NCBI GenBank assembly: GCA_964585925.1
Contig: CAZPFS010000003.1
Location: 20,086-84,085, forward strand
DNA: 64,000 nucleotides
Source of the DNA: JAAZLS01 sp964585925
GTDB taxonomy: Bacteria; Bacillota; Dethiobacteria; DTU022
Reading direction: 5' to 3'
This document shows, piece after piece, positions 52,855 to 62,053 of the stretch. Within the stretch, counting starts at the first letter, position 1, and every line of letters starts with the position of its first letter. The notes under the pieces were generated by a model. That model did no database searches. It had not been told where the DNA came from and was given only the letters and a program-made list of their open reading frames with translations. The position numbers and the translations under genes were made by a program.

Positions 52855-54561
52855 ATGAAAAAACAGTACGGTATTACCGTGGAGGAAGCGCTCACTCTGG
52901 AAGTTGTAAACCGCCTCAATGTGGTCGGAGGAGGCCAGGGGCTGGAGCGTGTAATCAAACTGGTAAATGTTATCGAAGCACCCGATATTATGGACTGGGT
53001 TTTGGAAGGAGAATTTTTACTTACTACCGGTTACTCATTCCGAGAATTCCCGGAGTTGATGACCATGCTGGTGGCCAAAATGGCCCAAGCCAACAGTGCC
53101 GGGCTGGCCATCAAGCCCAAGCGGTTTATCAAAGAAATTCCACCCGATTTGATTGCCAGCGCCGACCGGAACGGTATTCCCCTGCTGGAAGTACCCTACG
53201 ATCTTTCTTTTTCAGAGATTATCGCCCCCATTTTGGGGGTCATTGCCAGCAAACAAAACCAGGTCCTGCAAAAGTTGGAACAGGGTAACCGTAAACTGAC
53301 GGAGATGATGCTTCACGGCAGCACCCTTGGGGATCTGTGTTACGAAACTTCCCTGCTCATCCATAACCCGGTAGCCATCATGGATATGGACGGGAAACTA
53401 TACACCAGCCCGCTGTGTCCGAACAAAGAACAGTTTGAACTGTTTTTTTCCAAGGACAGCATTGAAGTAAAGAATGACAAGCTGCGTTTCGGCAATATCA
53501 AAGAGATCAAGTATTCCATGGAGTCCACTCCCGGGAAAGACATACCGGGTACCCTGCAGGCGGTTCGGATCCCCATTGTCGCCGACAAATCAGATTATGG
53601 GGATATTTACTGCATAATCAACAACCCGATCAGCGAACCGGATATATTGTTATTGGAAAGGGCCGCCACTATAGCCGCCCTTGAATTTACCAAACGCAAG
53701 GCTGTTTTTGAAATAGAAAAAAACTATCATAATGAATTTTTGGAAATTTTGCTGTCATACGACTCTGAAAATGAGGATGAAATTATCAGGCGTGCCGGCA
53801 GGTTCAATCTCAATCTTCAAAAACCGACCGCGGTTATAATCATCAATGATCAGTGGGAAAGCAAGGAGCGGGATTTGATCCCGGTTTCCTTGAAAGGCAT
53901 GAACGAACAGACCGCCAAGGAGCAGCTGTTGACCATGATCCACAGCTTCAAGGGACTGCCCGACTGCAACCATTTGTTTGTGGGGATAAAAGGTGCGTAT
54001 ATTATTGTGGTGGTCCAACTGTGCGAGGAAACCCCTTCCGACAATTTGAAACATGTTGTTTCCAGCCTGTTGAATTTTCTGACCGTGAAAGCCGGTTTAA
54101 AAAACAACCATTATATCAAATTCGGAGTTGGCCGGCCGGGAGAGGGAATCGCCAATATCAAGCGGAGTTACCGGGAAGCCTGGGAGGCCCTCAGAATCGG
54201 ACTCTTTTCCAACAAATCTTCGGTGATGTATTTTGACGATCTGGGTTTTTTTAAAATTTTGAGCGAAAAGAGCAGGCATGAGCTGGCAAAATTTGTAGAT
54301 GAACTGCTTTATCCGGTGCTGGAATATGACCGGCAAAAAAACGGTGAACTGCTAAAAACACTGCAAACTTATTTTGAAACGAACCGTAATTTCAAGCTTA
54401 CCTCCCAAAAGATATTTACTCATTACAATACCATTTTGTACCGGATAAGAAAGGTTGAAGAGTTGACCGGGATCAGCCTGAATAATCCCGAAGATTCCCT
54501 GAATGCAGAAATTGCGGTAAATATTCATAAACTGCTGCGCTCCGGCAAAAGCGGGCCCTAA
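52855..54561 (+). CDS. pucR: PucR-family purine catabolism regulator
   Basis: 568 aa from the ATG at 52855 behind GGAGG. The N-terminal PucR domain opens GITVEEALTLEVVNRLNVVGGG and contains APDIMDWVLEGEFLLTTGYSF. The C-terminal HTH_30 domain reads LLKTLQTYFETNRNFK followed by LFTHYNTILYRI-type TSQKIFTHYNTILYRIRK. PucR proteins respond to purine or ureide breakdown products. Position and divergence from arcC make this the likely regulator of the island. Confidence 0.93.
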   Translation: MKKQYGITVEEALTLEVVNRLNVVGGGQGLERVIKLVNVIEAPDIMDWVLEGEFLLTTGYSFREFPELMTMLVAKMAQANSAGLAIKPKRFIKEIPPDLIASADRNGIPLLEVPYDLSFSEIIAPILGVIASKQNQVLQKLEQGNRKLTEMMLHGSTLGDLCYETSLLIHNPVAIMDMDGKLYTSPLCPNKEQFELFFSKDSIEVKNDKLRFGNIKEIKYSMESTPGKDIPGTLQAVRIPIVADKSDYGDIYCIINNPISEPDILLLERAATIAALEFTKRKAVFEIEKNYHNEFLEILLSYDSENEDEIIRRAGRFNLNLQKPTAVIIINDQWESKERDLIPVSLKGMNEQTAKEQLLTMIHSFKGLPDCNHLFVGIKGAYIIVVVQLCEETPSDNLKHVVSSLLNFLTVKAGLKNNHYIKFGVGRPGEGIANIKRSYREAWEALRIGLFSNKSSVMYFDDLGFFKILSEKSRHELAKFVDELLYPVLEYDRQKNGELLKTLQTYFETNRNFKLTSQKIFTHYNTILYRIRKVEELTGISLNNPEDSLNAEIAVNIHKLLRSGKSGP

Positions 54562-54600
54562 GCAATTGGCAAAGCCTTTCACCATTTGTCCCCAATTTTA

Positions 54601-54629
54601 AGGGGTTGCCTCATTTCGAGACAACCCCT
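54601..54629. terminator. Bidirectional terminator between pucR and the permease gene
   Basis: AGGGGTTG and CAACCCCT form the outer 8-bp stem, with an inner CTC/GAG pairing around ATTTC. It lies between two convergent stops (54561 and 54667). Confidence 0.65.
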
Positions 54630-54666
54630 GATTCCTGCTGATTACCCAAACACCTTGACCCAGGTA

Positions 54667-56085
54667 TTAACCGCTCACCGCTTCGGATTTTGCGGCTTCT
54701 TCATCGTGAATATAAGCGGTGATCCCGCGTTCGGCATCGGTGCCCGGAATAATATTATCCAGGATCAAGCCCAGAACTGCCGCTACCGCCATGCTGGTAG
54801 AGCAGATAGTGGTGATGATATCCGCCAACCAGGGCGCCCCTTCAATGACGATATTGGCGTCCGCAATATAGACCGGGACGCTCAAACCCATAAACAGGGA
54901 GAACCCGACGATCATTAGGTTGCGCATGGAGCTCATGTCTGCTTTGGCGGTATTGCTGAGGCCTACCGATGAAATAAGGCCAAACAGCGTGCAGTACAGA
55001 GCGCCGACAATGGGCTGGGGAATGGTGGCCACCAGGCCTCCAAATTTTCCTAAAATGCCCAGAACTACAAACACCACGGCGGCCACGTTAACCACATAGC
55101 GGCTGGCCACCTTGGTCAGACCTACCAGCCCGATATTTTCGGTATAACTGGTGCTGGCAAAACCACCAAAGATACCGGAGAACAAGCAGCCCACACCCTC
55201 AAACCCGATTCCCCGGTTGATCTGTTTTGGAGTGGGCCTGCCTACTCCCGCCGCGGCGGCAATGGCGTGATAATCGCCGTAGGATTCAATAATCGAACCC
55301 AGATAACCGGCTAGAATTATCAGGAAGAAACTAAAACTAAATTTTGGCAATCCCCAAGGGAAGATAATTTTCCAGCGGACCCAGTCCGCCACCTTTACGG
55401 CCGTAAAATCTACAAAGCCGGGGTTTGCCGGATCGAAGACACCGGTAACGGAGCAGATCACCGCCACCAGATAACCGATTACCACCGCCAGCAACACCGG
55501 GAACAGAGCAAAGAAAGGTTTTTTGGGGCCGATAATCAGCGAGAACAAGAAGCACAAAATCATTACCAGTATGGAGATGGGCCAGTTCCCACCGGCCCAG
55601 GGCGCACCCACACTGTACAGAGCCAACCCGATCAAGCAAATAACCGGGCCGATAACCACCGGAGTTACTATTCTTTGAAGCTTACCAATGATTCCTGTAA
55701 AACCAACTAAAATTTCTACCAGCGCGCCCAGAATAATAGCTCCGTTTATGTACGTCATGGTTATCGGTCCGCCTCCGGCAGCAGCGGTAGCAGCTATAAT
55801 GCCGAAGAAAGGCCCTAAAAATGCAAACGATACCCCTTGGACGATGGGGAGCCTGGTGCCGAAGTTAACCTGAAAGAACGTGGCCACCCCGGAAGCAAGC
55901 ATTGCACAGGCCACCATCACCGAGGTCTGGTAGGGATCCATCCCTATTGTGGCTGCCAAGAGCAAGGGCACGGCAACCGTGGCCCCAAACATGGTCAGCA
56001 TGTGCTGAAACGCCAGACCCAGTGATTTGATAAATGGTTTAGGAATATCATCCAGTGTGTATATCATTTTTTCTGCATCCAACAC
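54667..56085 (-). CDS. NCS2 family xanthine/uracil permease
   Basis: 472 aa with about 14 membrane segments. The NCS2 signature is seen in LGLAFQHMLTMFGATVAVPLL near the start (read in part), GLPKFSFSFFLI and GCLFSGIFGGFASTSYTENIGLVGLTKVASR near residue 300. This region carries the family's conserved Q/E-N-x-G and T-x-x-x-SR residues. Such proteins import xanthine, urate or uracil with protons. The island context favours a purine. The start is GTG at 56085, with AGGAGG a little far upstream. Confidence 0.93.
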   Translation of the reverse strand: MLDAEKMIYTLDDIPKPFIKSLGLAFQHMLTMFGATVAVPLLLAATIGMDPYQTSVMVACAMLASGVATFFQVNFGTRLPIVQGVSFAFLGPFFGIIAATAAAGGGPITMTYINGAIILGALVEILVGFTGIIGKLQRIVTPVVIGPVICLIGLALYSVGAPWAGGNWPISILVMILCFLFSLIIGPKKPFFALFPVLLAVVIGYLVAVICSVTGVFDPANPGFVDFTAVKVADWVRWKIIFPWGLPKFSFSFFLIILAGYLGSIIESYGDYHAIAAAAGVGRPTPKQINRGIGFEGVGCLFSGIFGGFASTSYTENIGLVGLTKVASRYVVNVAAVVFVVLGILGKFGGLVATIPQPIVGALYCTLFGLISSVGLSNTAKADMSSMRNLMIVGFSLFMGLSVPVYIADANIVIEGAPWLADIITTICSTSMAVAAVLGLILDNIIPGTDAERGITAYIHDEEAAKSEAVSG

Positions 56086-56338
56086 GATATTATCACCCTC
56101 CTTACCTAATTATTTTTTCATAATTTTTTTTACGCTGTCTTGAACAGTATTCAAATAAAGCCTTTGGTCCTCACCCCTTCCCTGCATGATTTTTGCGACG
56201 GGTACACCTATTTAAACAAGTTGCGGAAGTTGGTATAGCCTAAATATTTAGACAGCGGTCTGAGGCATTATTTCCACAAGCCGCCGGATCAATCCTCTAG
56301 CAACGTTTAATAAAACAGATGTTATTCTTTTGTTTACT
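56086..56338 (-). other. Leader/spacer upstream of the purine permease gene
   Basis: No gene is supported. On the minus strand it contains a perfect 12-bp palindrome CTAAATATTTAG (56240-56251) and a GC-rich stretch followed by an A/T run. I looked for a purine riboswitch signature and did not find one. The palindrome could be an operator. Confidence 0.4.
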
Positions 56339-57247
56339 TTAGCTGAATGTTTTGACAGGTGGCAAAAAATTGTTCAATGTGTACCAGATGGCCGAAGCCA
56401 GATCATAACCGGTGCCGGAACCGATATCCAATACGCTGTTTATGCTCTTCTGAGCAAGGGTGCCGCCAAACATTCCCGACAGCAGGTTTCTCACCGGTTC
56501 CATGGACAAGCCGCGCCGGGCCATCTCCAGCATATGGGCCCCCATGCGCGTGGTGCAGGAGCCCGAGCCGGGTGGGTAGGGAGGGGGCGACCAACGAATA
56601 TGGGTGGAATGAAAATAATAGCGGCAGGCCAGCAGGCATCCGTGAATCAAATCATCCCCGGAAGGGGAGGCTCCCTTGCCCAGGCCGCACAAATTACGAA
56701 AATATAGGGCAAATTTTTCTTTGTTTACGGTAAATGCAGCCTGAACCAGGGGAGGAAAGCTTTCCACCAGCTTGGCTCGAAAATAACTATCGCCGCCCCT
56801 AAATCCCAGCAGGACACTACTGTCCGGCGCCTCTTTGACCAGGGATAGCCGGTGGCGGAGAACGCCAAGTGAGCGGGCGATTGTTTCCCGATTGGCAACC
56901 GGAAGAGGGGGGGGATCAAACCGGCAGGCCGGGCTATCAGCCCAATTAATAACCAGCAGCCTGTTCATTCCCTCCAAGATGATCTTGCCGGACTGAAACC
57001 GGCCTGTGGATTGGGGATCGATCTGGCGCCGAAAGATGTTGAAATCCTCTTTTTGGAGACAGATCGCCGCCGGCCCTTTGTACAGGGCCGGATCGGCAAT
57101 AGTCAGCAGGTGAGGCCAACCGCGGACATCAATATTCACTGCCCGCCGATGAAGAGACAGCACCTGCAACGGACCCTCTGTACGGCAATCCGCCAGATCG
57201 GCGGCATGCCATTCGGCGGCCATATACTTTGTTTCAATTCTATTCAT
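56339..57247 (-). CDS. allH: Oxamate carbamoyltransferase subunit AllH (DUF2877)
   Basis: 302 aa. The DUF2877 hallmark is GLGKGASPSGDDLIHGCLLA near residue 190, the G-x-G-x-(S/T)PSGDD block, with GGDSYFRAKL before it. AllH is the third component of E. coli AllFGH. Here it is separated from fdrA and allG by pucR and the permease, and instead follows the ATCase-like gene by 29 bp. Confidence 0.85.
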   Translation of the reverse strand: MNRIETKYMAAEWHAADLADCRTEGPLQVLSLHRRAVNIDVRGWPHLLTIADPALYKGPAAICLQKEDFNIFRRQIDPQSTGRFQSGKIILEGMNRLLVINWADSPACRFDPPPLPVANRETIARSLGVLRHRLSLVKEAPDSSVLLGFRGGDSYFRAKLVESFPPLVQAAFTVNKEKFALYFRNLCGLGKGASPSGDDLIHGCLLACRYYFHSTHIRWSPPPYPPGSGSCTTRMGAHMLEMARRGLSMEPVRNLLSGMFGGTLAQKSINSVLDIGSGTGYDLASAIWYTLNNFLPPVKTFS

Positions 57248-57276
57248 ATCTTGTTCACATTTTCGAATTTTTAGGG

Positions 57277-58287
57277 CTACAGGTTATGATTGAGATAATA
57301 CTCAAAAATATTGCGATCCCGGCTGAATATCGTGGCAACCAGGGCCGCCCGGATCCACATCCCGTTGCGGACCTGCCTCCAGTAGGCCGCGCGGGGATCC
57401 TCGTCCACCTCGCGGGATATCTCCTGCCTTCTGGGCAGGGGGTGCATAATGATGGCATCCGGTTTCATCAACTTAACCTGCTTGCCGGTAATGGAATAAT
57501 GAGCCAGATCCAGTTTTTGGCTGGTTCCATCTACTTCATCCCACTCATCCTGAAGCCTGGTCATGTAAATAGCGTCGACCTGGGGAATGATGCCCTCGAA
57601 ATCCCCGGTCACCTCATAACAGACCCCGGCTTGATCAAGGCAGGATTTGAGATCATCGCCTATCTGAAAGCCGTCCGGTGCCACAAAGTACTGCTTGATC
57701 CCCTCATATTTGATCAATAGCTGGGACAGGGAACGAACGGTCCGCCCGCGCAGCAGATCACCTACAAAGGCAATCTGTTTGTTGTTGATCCCCCCCCGGC
57801 TCTGGAAACTGCGCTTCAAGGTATATATATCCAGCAGGGCCTGGGTGGGGTGCTGATCTTTACCTGAGCCGGCGTTGATTACCGGCACCGGCCGTTCGGT
57901 ACGGTCCAGCAATTCAGAGATTGTTTCGGCAAAATTTGCCTTGTGATGGCGCATGATAATTATATCAAAATAAGAAGAAAATATGCGGACCGTATCCTCT
58001 TCCGACTCGCCTTTTATTTCAGAGGAGGTCTTGGGATCCCGGACCTCGGCGCACCTTATACCCAGGATCTGACAGGCACTGTAAAAGGAGAGAAAGGTCC
58101 GGGTGGAGGGTTGTACAAAATAAAGCATAGCCCGTTTATGATGCAGGGTCGACTCCAGAAATTCCATACCGGCTTTGGTGTTGGCAATTTCCCTGATTTT
58201 ATCCGCCAGATTGCATATTTCTTCGATGAATTCCCGGCTAAATTGCTGGGCCTTAATACAGTGATAGATTTTACCTTTCTGTTTCAA
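57277..58287 (-). CDS. Aspartate-carbamoyltransferase-like enzyme, probable catabolic transcarbamoylase
   Basis: 336 aa from a TTG at 58287 with AAAGGAG upstream. The carbamoyl-phosphate site is recognisable (STRTFLSF at 61-68, KDQHPTQ around His146, HPLPR at 282-286). The second-substrate residues of ATCase are kept (Lys92 in IKGE, Arg182 in RGRTV, Arg244 and Gln246 in TRLQ). The usual STRTR is changed to STRTF. It is longer than biosynthetic PyrB (about 305 aa) and is not with pyr genes. It may run in reverse, releasing carbamoyl phosphate from an N-carbamoyl amino acid for the carbamate kinase. Confidence 0.82.
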   Translation of the reverse strand: MKQKGKIYHCIKAQQFSREFIEEICNLADKIREIANTKAGMEFLESTLHHKRAMLYFVQPSTRTFLSFYSACQILGIRCAEVRDPKTSSEIKGESEEDTVRIFSSYFDIIIMRHHKANFAETISELLDRTERPVPVINAGSGKDQHPTQALLDIYTLKRSFQSRGGINNKQIAFVGDLLRGRTVRSLSQLLIKYEGIKQYFVAPDGFQIGDDLKSCLDQAGVCYEVTGDFEGIIPQVDAIYMTRLQDEWDEVDGTSQKLDLAHYSITGKQVKLMKPDAIIMHPLPRRQEISREVDEDPRAAYWRQVRNGMWIRAALVATIFSRDRNIFEYYLNHNL

Positions 58288-58376
58288 GCCATACACTCCT
58301 TTGCCATAATATAACCGGCTGATTTTGGAGCTGATGTACAATGCCCCGGGCAGATGACAACCGCAGGGTCAGGCCA

Positions 58377-59564
58377 TCAGATGATTTTTTCCTGTTGGAG
58401 CCGGGAGATCTCCGGCGAGCCATAACCCAAACTGTTCAGAATCTCCTCGGTATGCTGACCCAGGGCGGGGGGGGGCAAAGTGATCGCTCCCGGAGTGCCG
58501 GACAATTTTATAGGAATACCGAGCATCTTTATTTTCCCGGCAGTGAGATGTTCCCGTTCCACCACCATCTCCCTGGCGCTCACGTGGCTATCGGTCAGCA
58601 CCTGATCCAAGGTGCGGATCCTACCGCAGGGAACGCCGGCCTGTTCCATAATTTCCATCCACTCGGCGGTGGTTTTTTCCACGGTAAACTGTTCGATTAT
58701 TTTTTTTAGTTCCGCCGGATGCCGGTTGCGGCTGTTCATGTCCGAAAAGCGAGGATCCTGATTCAATTCCGGGAAACCCAGGGCACGGATAAAGTTTTCC
58801 CAGAGGCGCTGATTGCCCACTGCGAATATAACATACCCGTCTTTTGTTTCAAAGCTTTCATAGGGGGTGATCATGGGATGGCGGTTGCCTACCCGACCCG
58901 GGGCCTCTCCGGTGGCCAGGAAATGGCCGGCTTGGTAAGTGAGAATGGAGATTATGGAATCCATCAGGGAAATATCCACAAACTGTCCCTTCCCCGTTTT
59001 TTGCCGAACCAGCAATGCCAGCAGAATTCCTTCAAAGGCATTGTGACCTGCCAGTATATCGGCAATGGCTACCCCCACCCTTTGGGGGGGGCCGTCGGGA
59101 AATCCGGTAATGCTCATCAGCCCCGCTTCTCCCTGGATCATAACATCAAAACTGGGTTTTTCTTTGTACGGGCTGTTGTGGCCGTACCCGGTAACGGAGC
59201 AGTAAATGATATTTTTATTGATCTGTTTTACCTCTTCATAGGTCATTCCCATCTGGGCAGTTACCCCTACCCGGAAATTTTCTACAAAAATATCTGCCTC
59301 CCGGATCAATTGCATTACTATCTGCCTTGCTTTTTCCTGGCGCAGATTCAGAGTTATGCTTTTTTTGTTGCGGTTAAATGACAGAAAATAGGCAGATTCT
59401 CCGTTGATAAAGGGAGGCCCCAGAGCGCGGGAATCGTCGCCCTTGCCCGGGGTTTCCACTTTTACAACCTCCGCCCCCATATCGCCCAACCTCATCGTAC
59501 AGTAAGGCCCGGCAATAAACCTGCTCAAATCTACTACCTTTACTCCAGCCAATGGTTTGTCCAC
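58377..59564 (-). CDS. CoA-transferase family III (CaiB/BaiF)
   Basis: 395 aa with PLAGVKVVDLSRFIAGPYC at the N terminus, the catalytic Asp in SFDVMIQGEAGLMSITG near residue 150, and GNRHPMITPYESFETKDG near 215. Such enzymes move CoA between acids (oxalate/formate, carnitine, succinate types). The substrate is unknown. Because oxamate and oxalate are expected products nearby, an oxalyl or related acid is possible, but this is inference. The start is GTG at 59564 (AGGAGG). It may be the first gene of the ATCase-like/allH transcript. Confidence 0.9.
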   Translation of the reverse strand: MDKPLAGVKVVDLSRFIAGPYCTMRLGDMGAEVVKVETPGKGDDSRALGPPFINGESAYFLSFNRNKKSITLNLRQEKARQIVMQLIREADIFVENFRVGVTAQMGMTYEEVKQINKNIIYCSVTGYGHNSPYKEKPSFDVMIQGEAGLMSITGFPDGPPQRVGVAIADILAGHNAFEGILLALLVRQKTGKGQFVDISLMDSIISILTYQAGHFLATGEAPGRVGNRHPMITPYESFETKDGYVIFAVGNQRLWENFIRALGFPELNQDPRFSDMNSRNRHPAELKKIIEQFTVEKTTAEWMEIMEQAGVPCGRIRTLDQVLTDSHVSAREMVVEREHLTAGKIKMLGIPIKLSGTPGAITLPPPALGQHTEEILNSLGYGSPEISRLQQEKII

Positions 59565-59858
59565 TATCTCATCCTCCTATCATTTGCAATTTGTTTCTAT
59601 GCCTGAATATATATTTCCTGCCTTCAAGGGCGCTTATGCGTTGATTTTCACAAGCAATTCTACTTATCATACTCCTTGATCTCTTTAAATTCCACCGGAT
59701 TTTCCATGTTCGGCCCGATTTGCATTTAAACTTTACCTGTCCAGAAAATATCGGCTGGATCCGGTAAAAACCCTGCGTTATGGCTAAATAATTTTTCTAG
59801 AAGGGAATGAAGCTTTGTTTTTCGGGGAAAATTAGACCTAAAAGGAGGGAATTATTTA

Positions 59859-60311
59859 ATGGATCAGGTCAGACCGGTTGTGATCAAGTTTATCTACATT
59901 GCAGCGATAACCCTTATCTTCTTTACTTTTTTATTGGTCCCCTCACTGTCGATACTGTCATCCCTGGTTATGTCAGCGGTAGTAACCCTGGTTTTATTCT
60001 TCGTCGGTGACCGGTTTATATTAACCCGCTTCGGGGCGCTAACCTCTTCTATCGCCAATTTTGTATTAGCCGCCCTGGTATTCAGCCTGGCCGGATCTTT
60101 CATTAGCCGGCCCCTCTCCGCCGGAGCAATTTTTTCCGCGGCGGCAGTAATTGGGGTGGCCGAATGGTTTTACTACCGTTACGTTCAGGAAGCCCCGATC
60201 ATGGCGGGAGAATCTGGAGGGGGTGACCAATCCCAGGAGCAGGGCGAACACCAGGAAGGCCAGCAAGGACCGGAACAGCCCGGAGACAATCCGGATGGGT
60301 CACAGAATTAG
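59859..60311 (+). CDS. DUF2512 (YndM-like) membrane protein
   Basis: 150 aa with four hydrophobic helices in the first 110 residues and a hydrophilic Gln/Glu/Gly-rich tail. The opening RPVVIKFIYIAAITLI and the FVGDRFILTRFG block fit DUF2512, a family found in spore-forming Firmicutes and of unknown function. A strong AAAGGAGG precedes the ATG, and a terminator follows. Confidence 0.85.
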   Translation: MDQVRPVVIKFIYIAAITLIFFTFLLVPSLSILSSLVMSAVVTLVLFFVGDRFILTRFGALTSSIANFVLAALVFSLAGSFISRPLSAGAIFSAAAVIGVAEWFYYRYVQEAPIMAGESGGGDQSQEQGEHQEGQQGPEQPGDNPDGSQN

Positions 60312-60353
60312 ATCGAATACGTTCCTTTGATACAGGGCAGAATGTGATTATAA

Positions 60354-60397
60354 GGGGATGGTTCGCCGTTTGTAAACAGTGAACCATCCCCGTTTTT
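60354..60397 (+). terminator. Rho-independent terminator of the DUF2512 gene
   Basis: GGGGATGGTTC (60354-60364) and GAACCATCCCC (60381-60391) form an 11-bp stem with a 16-nt loop, followed by GTTTTT on the plus strand. Confidence 0.88.
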
Positions 60398-60439
60398 CCT
60401 ACCCTATTTTTTTCTATCTTTAAATTATCCGGTTATTTT

Positions 60440-62053
60440 CTATTTGGCCGCCCCCACATCGATGCCTTCACCGGGCACTTTCTTTTTAAAGCCCCACCCG
60501 GTCCAGTTGACCAGTTTGAGCGGTTTACCGTCCACATCGGCCAGCAGCAAAGGTTTGTCGGATTTCTGGGTAGCCAGAGATACCACTACCAGCAGAACTA
60601 TGGACACGATAAAAGCCGGAACCGAGCCTATGTACACGGCGTCCCAAATAGCCCAATCCATATAGGGCACCCCCGCTTCCACCACGCCTATATTGGCGTC
60701 TTTCGTCATGGGCAGGTATAAAAGAATAAAAACAATCCAGGAGGCAAATCCCCCCAACAAGGCCGTCACCGCACCGGACTGATTGGCCTTTTTCCAGAAA
60801 TATCCCGCGGCATAAGGGGCCATCAGCCCAATCAATATTATGGACCAGGCAATAACCATCAGAAAATAGATGGTCTCCGCAAACAGAGCCAGGAACAGAG
60901 ACACCAGCGCCACTATCGGAACGCACAGTCGGGTGATCCTTAATTTGGTTTGATCACTGGCGTCGGGTTTGAAATGACGTACCACATTGAAACCAATTAT
61001 GGAAGAGGCCGCCAACAGCGCGCTGTCCGCGCTGGACATGGTGGCCGCAATGACGCCGCACACAAATATCACCATTATGATCGGAGGCAAAAATTTCACG
61101 GCCAGCATGGGCAGGATCATCTCCGTCTGCGGGATGCTCAGTGCGGGATCTACCTCAAACATCACGATACCCAGCATTATGGGGATCAATCCCACCGTCA
61201 GATACAAAATGCCGGCAATATAGGCGCTGTAGACCGATGTTTTTTCGTCTTTTGCCGAAAGAGTCCGCTGCATCAGGTCCTGGGCCGGGATACTGCCCAG
61301 GCCGATGGAGATCCAGGCACCGATATAATAAATCCATCCCGGCAGACCGAGATAGCCAAGATATCCGCCTTCCTTGACCGGCCCCATGGCAAAGCTGGGC
61401 AGTTCAGACCAGTTACTGGCATGCGATATAAAGTATTCCCAACCCCCGATATGCGATATCGCAAACGGAACCATGATCACCAAACCTAATATCAAAAGGA
61501 TCATCTGGTAAACATCGGTAACCGTAACGGACCACATACCCCCCATATAAGTATAGAAAATCAATACCACGCAGGAGATAGTGATTCCCCAGGCCAGCGG
61601 CAGACCGGAAAAATATTGCAGTACTACCCCAAACGCCACCAGCAGGGAACCCACCCAGCCCATTTCCGCCACCACCAGCACAATTGAGGCCAGAAAACCC
61701 ATTTTTTGGCCGTAGCGAACCTCAAAAAAGTCCACCAGGGTAACAAAACCGCCCCGCCTCATTAACCGGACGAAGAAAAGTCCGGCAATGATCAGGCATA
61801 GCCCGGCCCCCCAGGGGTCAAAAATCGCCCCCTGGTTGCCGAAAAGATAAGCCTGAGCGGTCGATCCCATCAAGGTTCCGGCACAGAACCAGGTGGCGAA
61901 CAAGGTTCCGACAGAATAAAACATGCCCAGACGCCTGCCGGCAACAATATAATCGGTAGTATTTCTGATCTGTTTCGCGCTCCAGATCCCGATCCCCAGC
62001 ATGGCCAGCATATATATTCCAACACCTATCAGCACCATCATTCCTGTTGACAA
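60440..62053 (-). CDS. Sodium:solute symporter family protein
   Basis: 537 aa with about 13 membrane helices. The SSS signature begins with SAKQIRNTTDYIVAGRRLG near residue 25, LFATWFCAGTLMGSTAQAY near 50 and a central GLGSIPAQDLMQRTLSA near 260. Relatives carry proline, pantothenate, acetate or other solutes with Na+. The substrate is not determined. It starts with TTG at 62053 (GGAGG upstream) and is monocistronic. Confidence 0.9.
   Translation of the reverse strand: MSTGMMVLIGVGIYMLAMLGIGIWSAKQIRNTTDYIVAGRRLGMFYSVGTLFATWFCAGTLMGSTAQAYLFGNQGAIFDPWGAGLCLIIAGLFFVRLMRRGGFVTLVDFFEVRYGQKMGFLASIVLVVAEMGWVGSLLVAFGVVLQYFSGLPLAWGITISCVVLIFYTYMGGMWSVTVTDVYQMILLILGLVIMVPFAISHIGGWEYFISHASNWSELPSFAMGPVKEGGYLGYLGLPGWIYYIGAWISIGLGSIPAQDLMQRTLSAKDEKTSVYSAYIAGILYLTVGLIPIMLGIVMFEVDPALSIPQTEMILPMLAVKFLPPIIMVIFVCGVIAATMSSADSALLAASSIIGFNVVRHFKPDASDQTKLRITRLCVPIVALVSLFLALFAETIYFLMVIAWSIILIGLMAPYAAGYFWKKANQSGAVTALLGGFASWIVFILLYLPMTKDANIGVVEAGVPYMDWAIWDAVYIGSVPAFIVSIVLLVVVSLATQKSDKPLLLADVDGKPLKLVNWTGWGFKKKVPGEGIDVGAAK

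Noticed and set aside
56086..56338. Purine (or xanthine) riboswitch before the permease gene
   Set aside because: The conserved junction and loop sequences of the purine aptamer were not found on the minus strand; a covariance-model search would settle this.
57277..58287. Assignment as biosynthetic pyrB
   Set aside because: It is not near pyr genes, its length and STRTF motif differ, and its operon partner is allH; kept as ATCase-like only.
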